Positions 36,091 through 43,248 of a DNA stretch of 64,000 nt are shown piece by piece. The notes below the pieces were generated by a model. The model worked only from the letters and a program-made list of their open reading frames with translations, made no database searches and was not told the origin of the DNA. The DNA is taken from the NCBI RefSeq assembly GCF_900105325.1, contig NZ_FNSU01000001.1, forward strand, positions 868,001-932,000, in the 5' to 3' direction. Both the position numbers and the translations under genes were made by a program. The first letter of the stretch is position 1. Each line of letters opens with the position of its first letter. Source of the DNA: Pseudomonas marginalis. Its GTDB lineage: Bacteria; Pseudomonadota; Gammaproteobacteria; Pseudomonadales; Pseudomonadaceae.

Positions 36091-36882
36091 GTGGCTTTCG
36101 TACAACTCGCCGAGGGCGAACTGCATTACCAACTCGATGGCCCCCTGGACGCACCGGTGCTGGTGCTGTCCAACTCGCTGGGTACCGACCTGCATATGTG
36201 GGACATCCAGATCCCGGCGTTTACCGAGCATTTCCGGGTGTTGCGTTTCGACACCCGTGGCCACGGCAAATCCCTGGTGACCGAGGGACCGTACAGCATC
36301 GAGCAGTTGGGCCTCGACGTGATCGCACTGCTGGATGCGCTGGATATTCAGCGTGCACATTTTTGCGGGCTGTCCATGGGTGGCTTGATCGGCCAATGGC
36401 TGGGGATTAATGCCGGTGAGCGCGTGCAGCGCCTGGTGGTGTGCAACACCGCCGCCAAAATCGGCACGCCGGAGATCTGGAACCCACGGATCGAGATGGT
36501 CCAGCGTGATGGCGCGGCGGCCATGGTGGCCTTGCGCGATGCGTCGATTGCGCGTTGGTTCACCGCCGATTTTGCGGCAGCCAACCCGCACCAGGCCAAG
36601 CAGATCACCGACATGCTTGCCGCGACTTCGCCCCCAGGTTACGCGGCCAACTGCGCCGCCGTGCGTGATGCCGATTTCCGTGAGCAGTTGTCGAAGATCA
36701 AGGCGCCAACCCTGGTGATTGCCGGCACTGAAGATGCCGTCACGCCACCGGCCGGTGGTCACTTTATCCAGCACCATGTGCAGGGCGCCGAGTACGCCGA
36801 GTTCTACGCGGCGCACCTGTCCAATGTGCAGGCCGGTGCTGCGTTCAGTGATCGGGTTATCAAATTCCTGCTGGCCCGCTGA
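36091..36882 (+). CDS. pcaD: 3-oxoadipate enol-lactonase PcaD
   Basis: A 263-residue alpha/beta hydrolase that opens the enol-lactone to 3-oxoadipate. The nucleophile elbow is CGLSMGGLIG (Ser near 93), FDTRGHGKS is the strand-4 motif, the acid lies in AGTEDAVTPP and the His near AAHLSNVQAGAAF. It starts with GTG at 36091 after AAGGAGAACGCT. After its stop comes a 230-base repeat ladder before pcaC, which may lower expression of pcaC. Confidence 0.95.
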   Translation: MAFVQLAEGELHYQLDGPLDAPVLVLSNSLGTDLHMWDIQIPAFTEHFRVLRFDTRGHGKSLVTEGPYSIEQLGLDVIALLDALDIQRAHFCGLSMGGLIGQWLGINAGERVQRLVVCNTAAKIGTPEIWNPRIEMVQRDGAAAMVALRDASIARWFTADFAAANPHQAKQITDMLAATSPPGYAANCAAVRDADFREQLSKIKAPTLVIAGTEDAVTPPAGGHFIQHHVQGAEYAEFYAAHLSNVQAGAAFSDRVIKFLLAR

Positions 36883-36886
36883 GGCC

Positions 36887-37117
36887 GCTGTTGTGGCAAC
36901 TGGCTTGTTGTGGCAAGTGAGCTTCCTGTGGTGAGCGCGCTTCCTGTGGTGAGCGGGCTTGCCCCGCGTTGGGGCGCGAAGCGGCCCCAAATCAGGCGCC
37001 ACGGTCTGTCTGAAATAATTCGGCGTCCGTATTGGGGCTGCTTCGCAGCCCAACGCGGGGCAAGCCCGCTCACCACAACAAGCGCGCTCACCACAAGGAG
37101 CCCGCTCGCCACAGGTC
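36887..37117. repeat. Nested ladder of 18-bp REP-like units between pcaD and pcaC
   Basis: On the left, four 18-bp units follow each other at 36887, 36905, 36923 and 36941; the last two are TTCCTGTGGTGAGCG(C/G)GC and the first two are weaker copies. On the right, three units at 37064, 37082 and 37100 are inverted copies of the same motif (GCCCGCTCACCACAACAA and variants). Between them are GCCCCGCG / CGCGGGGC and a GGGGC-rich stem. So a REP pair is extended outwards by tandem copies on both arms. Confidence 0.85.
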
Positions 37118-37152
37118 ATCGAGTTGAAATCTTATTGAACCAGGAGTTTTTT

Positions 37153-37551
37153 GTGGACGAGAAACAACGTTATGCCGACGGCCTGCAGGTGCGCCGCGAA
37201 GTGCTGGGCGATGCCCATGTCGACCGCAGCCTCAACGCGCTGACCGAGTTCAACAGCGAGTTCCAGGACATGATCACCCGCCACGCCTGGGGTGACATCT
37301 GGACCCGCCCCGGGCTGCCTCGCCATACCCGCAGCCTGATCACCATCGCCATGCTGATCGGCATGAACCGCAGCGAAGAACTCAAGCTGCACCTGCGCGC
37401 CGCCGCCAGCAACGGCGTTACCCGTGCCGAGATCAAGGAAGTGCTGATGCAGAGCGCGATCTATTGCGGGATCCCGGCGGCGAATGCAACGTTCCACCTG
37501 GCTGAATCAGTGTGGGACGAACTGGGGGTTGAGTCCCGCCCGCCGAAGTAA
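37153..37551 (+). CDS. pcaC: 4-carboxymuconolactone decarboxylase PcaC
   Basis: A 132-residue decarboxylase of the CMD/AhpD-like family that makes the enol-lactone of 3-oxoadipate. The conserved parts are YADGLQVRREVLGDAHVDRS, TRHTRSLITIAMLIGMNR and ELKLHLRAAASNGVTRAEIKEV. It starts with GTG at 37153, seven bases after AGGAG; the longer open frame runs through the repeat ladder. It ends only 5 bases before the convergent stop of the protease-like gene, with no terminator seen between. Confidence 0.94.
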   Translation: MDEKQRYADGLQVRREVLGDAHVDRSLNALTEFNSEFQDMITRHAWGDIWTRPGLPRHTRSLITIAMLIGMNRSEELKLHLRAAASNGVTRAEIKEVLMQSAIYCGIPAANATFHLAESVWDELGVESRPPK

Positions 37552-37556
37552 CAGGC

Positions 37557-39122
37557 TCAGGCCCGCTTTGTCGTGTAGACCCTCTTGCGCAATGGAAGCC
37601 CCATCTCTTCTTTCAGGCCGTTTTCGGTAAATTCCCGTGGATTGGTGGTGGTTTTCGCGGTGCTGGGGTCGCCGTCGAAATCAACCGGGGGGACTGCCGT
37701 TTGCAGACCGATCGCCTGCCGCTCTATGTTGGGTTCGCGTTCCTGGTGAGTGTCGGGTGTTGCAGTTTCTCCCTTTAGATTTTGACCTGTGGCACCCGCG
37801 AATGCGTGTCCCCTCTCATGAGCGAGGCTGGTGATCGGGGGAGATCTGTCGTCATACATATACATCGGGTTGTAATTGATCGTGCCCAGGTCAGCCGTTT
37901 CTCCCGGTTCACCCTCCACGATGTAACCCAACTGTGAATCGGTCAGTGATTCGACGTCGCCGCCTGCTTGAAGATACCGTTGAATGGCTTGGGTGTTGAA
38001 GCCGTAGGTCATGTCATCACGGGTGTCCAGCTCGCGCAGGGTGACTGGCGCGTTGTTGCGTGCCGCCAATTCGTCCTCTTTCTTCAACGACTGCTGGCCT
38101 ATGGGCGACATTCTCAATAGCTCCAGATCGTCTTCGACCCGCTGTCTGAACTCGGCGGAACCCTCGACCAGATAGGCTGTTTTGCCGGCGTCACTGGGCG
38201 TTACATCAAACCTGCGTGAGCTGAGCGAGCGGATCACATTATCCGAAGGTTTGGCGTAGATAACCGTGTTGTCATGGTGAGACCTCACGTTGTTATGACC
38301 TCTGCCGGTGTAAATGACCGAGCTGCCAAGACTGACCATCAGGTTGTCACCACCGCCACCGTGCATCACGGTGTGGCCATTTTTGGCGATCATGAAGTCA
38401 TGACCACGACCTCCATCCATATGCACGATTCGACCGACAGGTCCTTCCAGGGCCTGCAGACGGTCATTACCATTGCCGCCATAAAGCGCACTGCTACCAC
38501 TGCCCGCGACCAGCGTGTCGTTGCCTTCTCCGCCCGATGCGACTCCACGGCCCTTGCCCATTTCGATAAAGTCGTCGCCCGCGCCGCCCTTGATTTGGGT
38601 GGTACCACCACCGCCACGGGCGTAGTCGTCACCGTCTCCGAGGTCGATCCTGATGGGCGTCGTCACGTCTGGAGCCACCACCACACAGTCGTTGCCGCCG
38701 TGGGTCTTGATATACAGGGGCTGGACCATGCCCAGCTCGGGGCGATTGAGCAGCTCAAGGGTGTAGGCTTTATCGTTGACGGTAGCGAGCAGCTTTCCAT
38801 CGGAGGTACGGGTGATGTTCACCCGGTCTGCACGGTTGCCGGTTTCCAATACGATTTGACTGAATATTGTGCCGACGTCGCCGTTTTGTGCGGCGCTGAA
38901 TTCAACCTCCTGGGAGATTTTTACGTGTTTGTCCTGAAACAGGACCTCGCTGTTTACGTAGCTTTTGTGTCCCAGGGCGACTTCGGGAGACGGCCGGGAG
39001 GAGGGAGTCAGGGCATCGGAGTCAGGGCGTTTGTATTTGATGTGGACGGGGGGTTCTGGCGTTGCCGGTGATGGGCTGTTGGTGTAGTTCGTCAGCACGG
39101 GCATGGACGCAGAGATAGTCAT
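37557..39122 (-). CDS. Putative type III effector: RTX-like repeats plus M91-like zinc metalloprotease
   Basis: A 521-residue protein. The first 22 residues lack acidic residues, are rich in Ser, Thr and Pro, and have Ile at position 3, as in P. syringae type III effectors. Residues about 139-280 hold Gly/Asp-rich repeats (GGNDC, LGDGDD, GGAGDDF, GGEGNDT, GGNGNDR, GGRGHD, GGGGDN), like RTX calcium-binding nonapeptides. The C-terminus has LAHERGHAFAG (HExxH, His435 to His439) and a following NIERQAIGL segment, the pattern of the M91 family (NleD, HopH1). No type I secretion genes are nearby. An hrp-box-like sequence lies upstream. Base composition is visibly lower in GC than the pca genes. Target unknown. 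Confidence 0.7.
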   Translation of the reverse strand: MTISASMPVLTNYTNSPSPATPEPPVHIKYKRPDSDALTPSSRPSPEVALGHKSYVNSEVLFQDKHVKISQEVEFSAAQNGDVGTIFSQIVLETGNRADRVNITRTSDGKLLATVNDKAYTLELLNRPELGMVQPLYIKTHGGNDCVVVAPDVTTPIRIDLGDGDDYARGGGGTTQIKGGAGDDFIEMGKGRGVASGGEGNDTLVAGSGSSALYGGNGNDRLQALEGPVGRIVHMDGGRGHDFMIAKNGHTVMHGGGGDNLMVSLGSSVIYTGRGHNNVRSHHDNTVIYAKPSDNVIRSLSSRRFDVTPSDAGKTAYLVEGSAEFRQRVEDDLELLRMSPIGQQSLKKEDELAARNNAPVTLRELDTRDDMTYGFNTQAIQRYLQAGGDVESLTDSQLGYIVEGEPGETADLGTINYNPMYMYDDRSPPITSLAHERGHAFAGATGQNLKGETATPDTHQEREPNIERQAIGLQTAVPPVDFDGDPSTAKTTTNPREFTENGLKEEMGLPLRKRVYTTKRA

Positions 39123-39156
39123 GGTTGGACTCGATCGTGGTTGGCGGGCGTTCCTT

Positions 39157-39184
39157 TGAGTGGCGGGAGGGGAAATGCTGTTCC
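39157..39184 (-). promoter_or_regulatory. Candidate hrp box (HrpL/RspL-type ECF sigma promoter)
   Basis: On the coding strand of the protease-like gene the sequence reads GGAACA, 15 bases, CCACTCA. The consensus is GGAAC(C/T)-N15/16-CCACNNA, so only the sixth base differs and the spacing is right. It ends 35 bases before the ATG. No other gene starts nearby in that direction. Confidence 0.6.
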
Positions 39185-39241
39185 AAGGAAAAAGCAGTCA
39201 AACGCTGTCTTGATATTGCATGCCTTAAGGGCGGCCTGGAG

Positions 39242-40141
39242 TTAATGAGAGTCGGCGTCCCACACCCAATTCCACACGCCCGGCAGATGCACTGCTTCAT
39301 TCACGTCTTTGACCGTACGCACCAATGCCGCGCGTTGCAGGGCGGCCGTATCGGTGTAGAACGGTTCGGCTGCGGTCTTCATGCCATTGACTCGTGCGCT
39401 GTCCAGCAGGATCTGCAGGTATTCCTGCATGTGCCGGGCGGTATAGCGGTTGATGTCGTGGAAGGTCACCACCACCGGAATCACACCGTCCACCGTCGGT
39501 AGCTCCCCCAGCGCGATGCGCTCGCGCACCACCGACAGTTGTCGATACAGGTTGGCGCGGCGCCTTGGGCTGCCATTGAAGCCCCAGATCTTGCCGTCAT
39601 TGGCGCTCAGGTCGGTCAGCAGGACCTGCATGCCATGGCGCTGGTAGGCGGCGAAGGTGCGCCGGTCGTAGTTCCAGAACGGCGGGCGGACCAGCACGGG
39701 CGGCGCGCCGGTGATCGAGGCGATATCGCTCGCGCCCTGACTGAGGGTGCGTTCCAGCTCGGCATCATTCAGCCAGCGGTGGTTGGTATGAAAGGTCGTG
39801 GCAGTGTGAAAAGCCAGCACATGCCCGCCGGCGTATTCACGCTCCATCGTCTTGCGCCCCCGCGAGCTGCCGCCGGAACGCGACGATTCGGTCTGCAGGA
39901 AGAACACCGCCTTGATCCCCGGCAGCACCGGGTTGTGCGCCAGGTCGGCGATCACTGAACGGCTGGGGTTGTCGTAGCCCGAGGCGCTGGGGCCGTCATC
40001 GAAGGTCAGCAAAAAACGGATCGGCGCCTGGGCTTGCAGGCGTTGCTCGGTCTGCGCGGTCAGGGCAATGGGCGCGCCGATACAGCCGCTGAGGCTCAAG
40101 GCCAGGGCAAGCACGGCGGATGCGATGGCAAAGGATTTCAT
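39242..40141 (-). CDS. Polysaccharide deacetylase family lipoprotein
   Basis: A 299-residue protein with a lipoprotein signal (MKSFAIASAVLALALSLSGC, Cys20). The NodB domain begins FLLTFDDGPSASG, with the metal-binding and catalytic Asp pair; the second motif is HTATTFHTNH (HxxxxH type), followed by PPFWNYDRR and VTFHDIN. It probably removes acetyl groups from a cell-surface polysaccharide in the periplasm or outer membrane. It lies downstream of an oprD-like gene, 84 bases away, but no polysaccharide genes are adjacent. The polymer is unknown. Confidence 0.88.
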   Translation of the reverse strand: MKSFAIASAVLALALSLSGCIGAPIALTAQTEQRLQAQAPIRFLLTFDDGPSASGYDNPSRSVIADLAHNPVLPGIKAVFFLQTESSRSGGSSRGRKTMEREYAGGHVLAFHTATTFHTNHRWLNDAELERTLSQGASDIASITGAPPVLVRPPFWNYDRRTFAAYQRHGMQVLLTDLSANDGKIWGFNGSPRRRANLYRQLSVVRERIALGELPTVDGVIPVVVTFHDINRYTARHMQEYLQILLDSARVNGMKTAAEPFYTDTAALQRAALVRTVKDVNEAVHLPGVWNWVWDADSH

Positions 40142-40165
40142 GGTGTGCGCAGGCTCGGATAAGAG

Positions 40166-40192
40166 GCCGCTGCTGGGCGGATCAGCAGCGGC
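40166..40192 (-). terminator. Hairpin after the oprD-like gene
   Basis: GCCGCTGCT and AGCAGCGGC form a perfect 9-bp stem with a 9-base loop, 34 bases beyond the porin stop. The T-run on the transcribed strand is weak (CTCTTATCC), so it may be only a partial terminator. Confidence 0.45.
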
Positions 40193-40225
40193 AGGCGCGC
40201 ACGATACAGTAAGTGCGGCGCCGGA

Positions 40226-41476
40226 TTACAGCAGACTTATCGGGTAACTGACTATCAACCGGTTTTCATCGAACTCATTGTTGCTGTAGTCGCGGCGCAT
40301 GCTCGAATTGCGCCAGCGCACCATAAGGTTTTTCACCACGCCGCTCTGTACGGTGTAGCCCAATTCGCTTTCGCGACCCCATTCCTTGCCGTCGGTGATG
40401 GTGCCGGTGTGCACGTTGCTGCCGCTGATATAGCGGTTCATCAGGGTCAGGCCCGGTACGCCGAGGGCGGCGAAGTTGTAGTCGTGGCGCACCTGCCAGG
40501 ATTTTTCCTCGGCGTTGTCGTAACTCGAGTTGTAGCTGTCGTTGGCCAGGGTGCCGCCGCTGGTGCCGTTGACGCGCATCCACGCGCTGTTGCCGGTGAG
40601 TTTTTGCAGGCCGACGTAAAAGGTGTTGCCGCCATACTTGGCCGAGAACAGACCGGACCAGGTTTTGTTGTCCAGGTCGCCGGCGCGGGCGCTGCCGTCG
40701 TCCTTGCCGTAGAAGAACCCGAGGTTGGCGCCCAGGGTCCAGTCGCCCAGGGGCTGGCTGTGGATCAGGTTGACGAACTGCTGGCTGTAGATGTCCTTGA
40801 GCTGGGCGTTCCACACGCCGACCTGGGTGCGTTTGTCGTTGAAGGCGTACTCGCCGCCCTGGAAGTTGAAGCGGTCCGAGGTGAACGCGGTTTTGCCGAC
40901 CATCGACATGTCCGACATGCTGCTGTCGTCGCGCGGGCTGTTGGCGCGGAACTGGCCGCCGTACAGGGTCAGGCCGTCGATTTCCTTCGAGGTGATCTGC
41001 CCGCCGCGCAGGGTTTGCGGCAGGGAGCGGCCATCGTCGGCACGCAGGATCGGCAGCACCGGCATCCATTCGCCGACCTTCACTTCGGTCTTGGAAATAC
41101 GCGCCTTGAACGCCACGCCGAGACGGCCGAATTCATCTGCAGGGCGGCCATCGTGGTCCAGCGGCAGCAATTGGGTGCCACCGGTACCGCGCCCGCCATC
41201 GAGCTTCAACGAGTACAGCCCGAGCACATCCACACCGAAACCGACGGTGCCTTGGGTAAAGCCGGACTTGGCGTCGAGGATGAAACTCTGTGTCCACTCC
41301 TGCGCGCCACCCTGGGTTTTGGTGGGGTTGGTGAAATTGCGGTTGAAGAAGAAATTACGCAGGTTGAGGTTGGCGCTGGCGTCCTCCAGAAAACCGTGTT
41401 CTTCGGCGACGACGGGCATGGCAAGACTGGCGATAGCGGTGGCCAGCAGGAGCCGGCGCGGGTGAAAGGTGCTCAT
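40226..41476 (-). CDS. OprD-family outer membrane porin
   Basis: A 416-residue porin. Residues 1-24 are a signal peptide (LLLATAIASLAMPVVA), followed by EEHGFLEDASANLNLRNFFF, the OprD N-terminal signature. It ends in an amphipathic strand with ENRLIVSYPISLL. Family members are 18-strand barrels for basic amino acids (OccD) or carboxylates and aromatics (OccK). Its position near the pca cluster hints at an aromatic acid, but this is inference. ATG 41476 is followed by a proper signal peptide; the longer frame is not coding. Confidence 0.92.
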   Translation of the reverse strand: MSTFHPRRLLLATAIASLAMPVVAEEHGFLEDASANLNLRNFFFNRNFTNPTKTQGGAQEWTQSFILDAKSGFTQGTVGFGVDVLGLYSLKLDGGRGTGGTQLLPLDHDGRPADEFGRLGVAFKARISKTEVKVGEWMPVLPILRADDGRSLPQTLRGGQITSKEIDGLTLYGGQFRANSPRDDSSMSDMSMVGKTAFTSDRFNFQGGEYAFNDKRTQVGVWNAQLKDIYSQQFVNLIHSQPLGDWTLGANLGFFYGKDDGSARAGDLDNKTWSGLFSAKYGGNTFYVGLQKLTGNSAWMRVNGTSGGTLANDSYNSSYDNAEEKSWQVRHDYNFAALGVPGLTLMNRYISGSNVHTGTITDGKEWGRESELGYTVQSGVVKNLMVRWRNSSMRRDYSNNEFDENRLIVSYPISLL

Positions 41477-41624
41477 GGTGGTGGACCTGTTGTTATTGGG
41501 TTTATGCAGGTGGCGGCCATGGTGCGGGGCGGTGCGGGGGCGGTTCAATCGGGGCAGGGCGGGTTGTGGGCGATGATCGAACGCAAGTTGCCGGGCGCAC
41601 AGGCCCGGCCCCGGCATTGCGGGG

Positions 41625-43238
41625 TTATCGCTTGGGCAGGTCGAAGTGGGTCCAGGGCACAGTCGGCAGGTAGTGTTGCGCAGCTACGATCAGCGCCACC
41701 ATCACCACCAGGAACACCCCTTGCAGAGGGCTCCAGAAGGCCCAGTGCAGGCCGTTCAGCCAGGGGTAGCCTTCGGCGAACTTCTGGCTCATATGACCGA
41801 TGCGTTTTTTGTGCAGCAGGTTGATCAGCAGCGCGCCGGCATAGGTCACCGCACCCAGTACACCGAGCATCAAGCCGCAGGCCACCAGCATGATCGCCTG
41901 CGGTACGCCGTGGCGAATCACCAGCCAGTAGTCGTTGGGGTTGATTCGCTTGGGGATCAGGTACTGGCTCAGCCACACATCCAGCACCCGATAGGTTGAA
42001 CTCATCCCGGCCCACATTTGGGTGACGCGAAAGCCAACGGCCGCCGGCACGAACGCCATCAGCATGAAAATGACCAGCGACATCCCGTCCATTCTGTCTG
42101 GCTTATCGTGGGCGATGCTCAGGCCAAGCCCCAGGGCGAAGACGGCCCATAGCCGGATAAACACCTGGGTGTAGATCGGCCGGGGCACGAATTTGCGCCA
42201 AAAGAACAGGTCTGTTTGAGGCAGGCGCTCGACCAGTTGCGGATAGCGCCAGGTCAGTGTTTGCGCCAGGTGCTGGCAGGCGTTCCACTCGTTCTCGCCA
42301 AACCCATCGATCAGGCGTTTGTGTTGCGTGGCGGACATCGGCGTCAGCAGCAGGCGTGCGGCCAGGGCATCGGCTGATGTGCGCCGCGTGTCCTGGGCCT
42401 TGTCCTGCAAGTTGGCGTAGAAACTTTCCTGCTCGCAACGCGACACCAATTCGCGCCACATCCACGCCGGTTCCGGGTAGACGCCTTTCTGGTCGTCCCA
42501 GCCGAATGCCTGGCACACCCGCTCGAACAGCGGCACGCTCCACTGGGTGTCATGCAGCAGGTGCAGGACGATGCGCTGCCACTGCTGTTGCAGGTCGAAC
42601 ACCCGCAGCCAGGGTTGGTCGTTGTACTGCGTGAGCTGGGTGATGAACTCGCGCTCGGCCTTTTGCTCCAGCAGTTCCTGCAGGGTGCGGCGGTAGTCTT
42701 GCAGCAGCTCGCCGGTCAGCGCTTCGTATTGCCAGGACGTCATCGCCACCTGCTGCCAGGGGGTCAGCCATTCCAGGTGTTGCGCGGCCCAAGCGGCGAT
42801 GGCGCTGCGTTCGCCCGGTGCTTCGAAACAATGGCGCAACAGGCCGGCCTGGAACGCATCGGTGCAGCCCTGTTGCCGAGCCTGGGCCCAGCGCTCGTCG
42901 AGGTTACGCGCGTTAAGGCCGTCGAGCAGTGCCTGGGCCGGGTCCGGTGTGGGGGCGTCGAAGGGCGCCGGGCTGACGGGGCTGATGTCCAGCAGTTCGG
43001 CCAGGTCATTCAGGTTGGCGTAGGCCGCTTCGGCCACGGGCGCCTGGACGGGTTCTGCCTCTTCGTTATCCGCTCGCCAGCGTGCTTCATTCAGCGCGTG
43101 TTCATAGGCCTCGCGCAGGCGTTGGAAGCCTTGGGCGTCGTCGTCCGGGCGGCAGTTTTTCAGCAGACGCGCATAGCTGCGCTTGATGGTGCGCTCGTCG
43201 GCGTCCTCCGGCAGTTGCAGTACGGTCCAGCAATCCAT
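41625..43238 (-). CDS. Membrane J-like protein, DjlB/DjlC type, partner of HscC
   Basis: A 537-residue protein from ATG 43238 (MDCWTVLQLPEDADERTIKRSYARLL). The N-terminal J-like domain ends with CRPDDDAQGFQRLREAYEHAL: the canonical HPD is RPD, as in E. coli DjlB and DjlC. Most of the protein is a soluble helical region, and the last 170 residues contain four or five membrane helices (for example FALGLGLSIAH, VIFMLMAFVPAAVGF, VFLVVMVALIVAA). It starts 10 bases after the hscC stop. An upstream Met at 43280 would overlap hscC. It should direct HscC to membrane substrates, by analogy. Confidence 0.85.
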   Translation of the reverse strand: MDCWTVLQLPEDADERTIKRSYARLLKNCRPDDDAQGFQRLREAYEHALNEARWRADNEEAEPVQAPVAEAAYANLNDLAELLDISPVSPAPFDAPTPDPAQALLDGLNARNLDERWAQARQQGCTDAFQAGLLRHCFEAPGERSAIAAWAAQHLEWLTPWQQVAMTSWQYEALTGELLQDYRRTLQELLEQKAEREFITQLTQYNDQPWLRVFDLQQQWQRIVLHLLHDTQWSVPLFERVCQAFGWDDQKGVYPEPAWMWRELVSRCEQESFYANLQDKAQDTRRTSADALAARLLLTPMSATQHKRLIDGFGENEWNACQHLAQTLTWRYPQLVERLPQTDLFFWRKFVPRPIYTQVFIRLWAVFALGLGLSIAHDKPDRMDGMSLVIFMLMAFVPAAVGFRVTQMWAGMSSTYRVLDVWLSQYLIPKRINPNDYWLVIRHGVPQAIMLVACGLMLGVLGAVTYAGALLINLLHKKRIGHMSQKFAEGYPWLNGLHWAFWSPLQGVFLVVMVALIVAAQHYLPTVPWTHFDLPKR

Positions 43239-43248
43239 CGGTGTGCCC

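Noticed and set aside
36887..37117. Regular 18-bp repeats that could be taken for a CRISPR array
   Set aside because: Units are contiguous without spacers, inverted between the two sides and centred on a REP palindrome; no cas genes.
38274..39071. Rightward open frame opposite the protease-like gene
   Set aside because: Antisense to a gene with repeats and HExxH; composition typical of a shadow frame.
37557..39122. Type I secreted RTX toxin
   Set aside because: RTX-like repeats are followed by about 240 residues with a protease domain instead of a C-terminal secretion signal, no ABC/HlyD genes are nearby, and an hrp-box-like promoter fits type III better.
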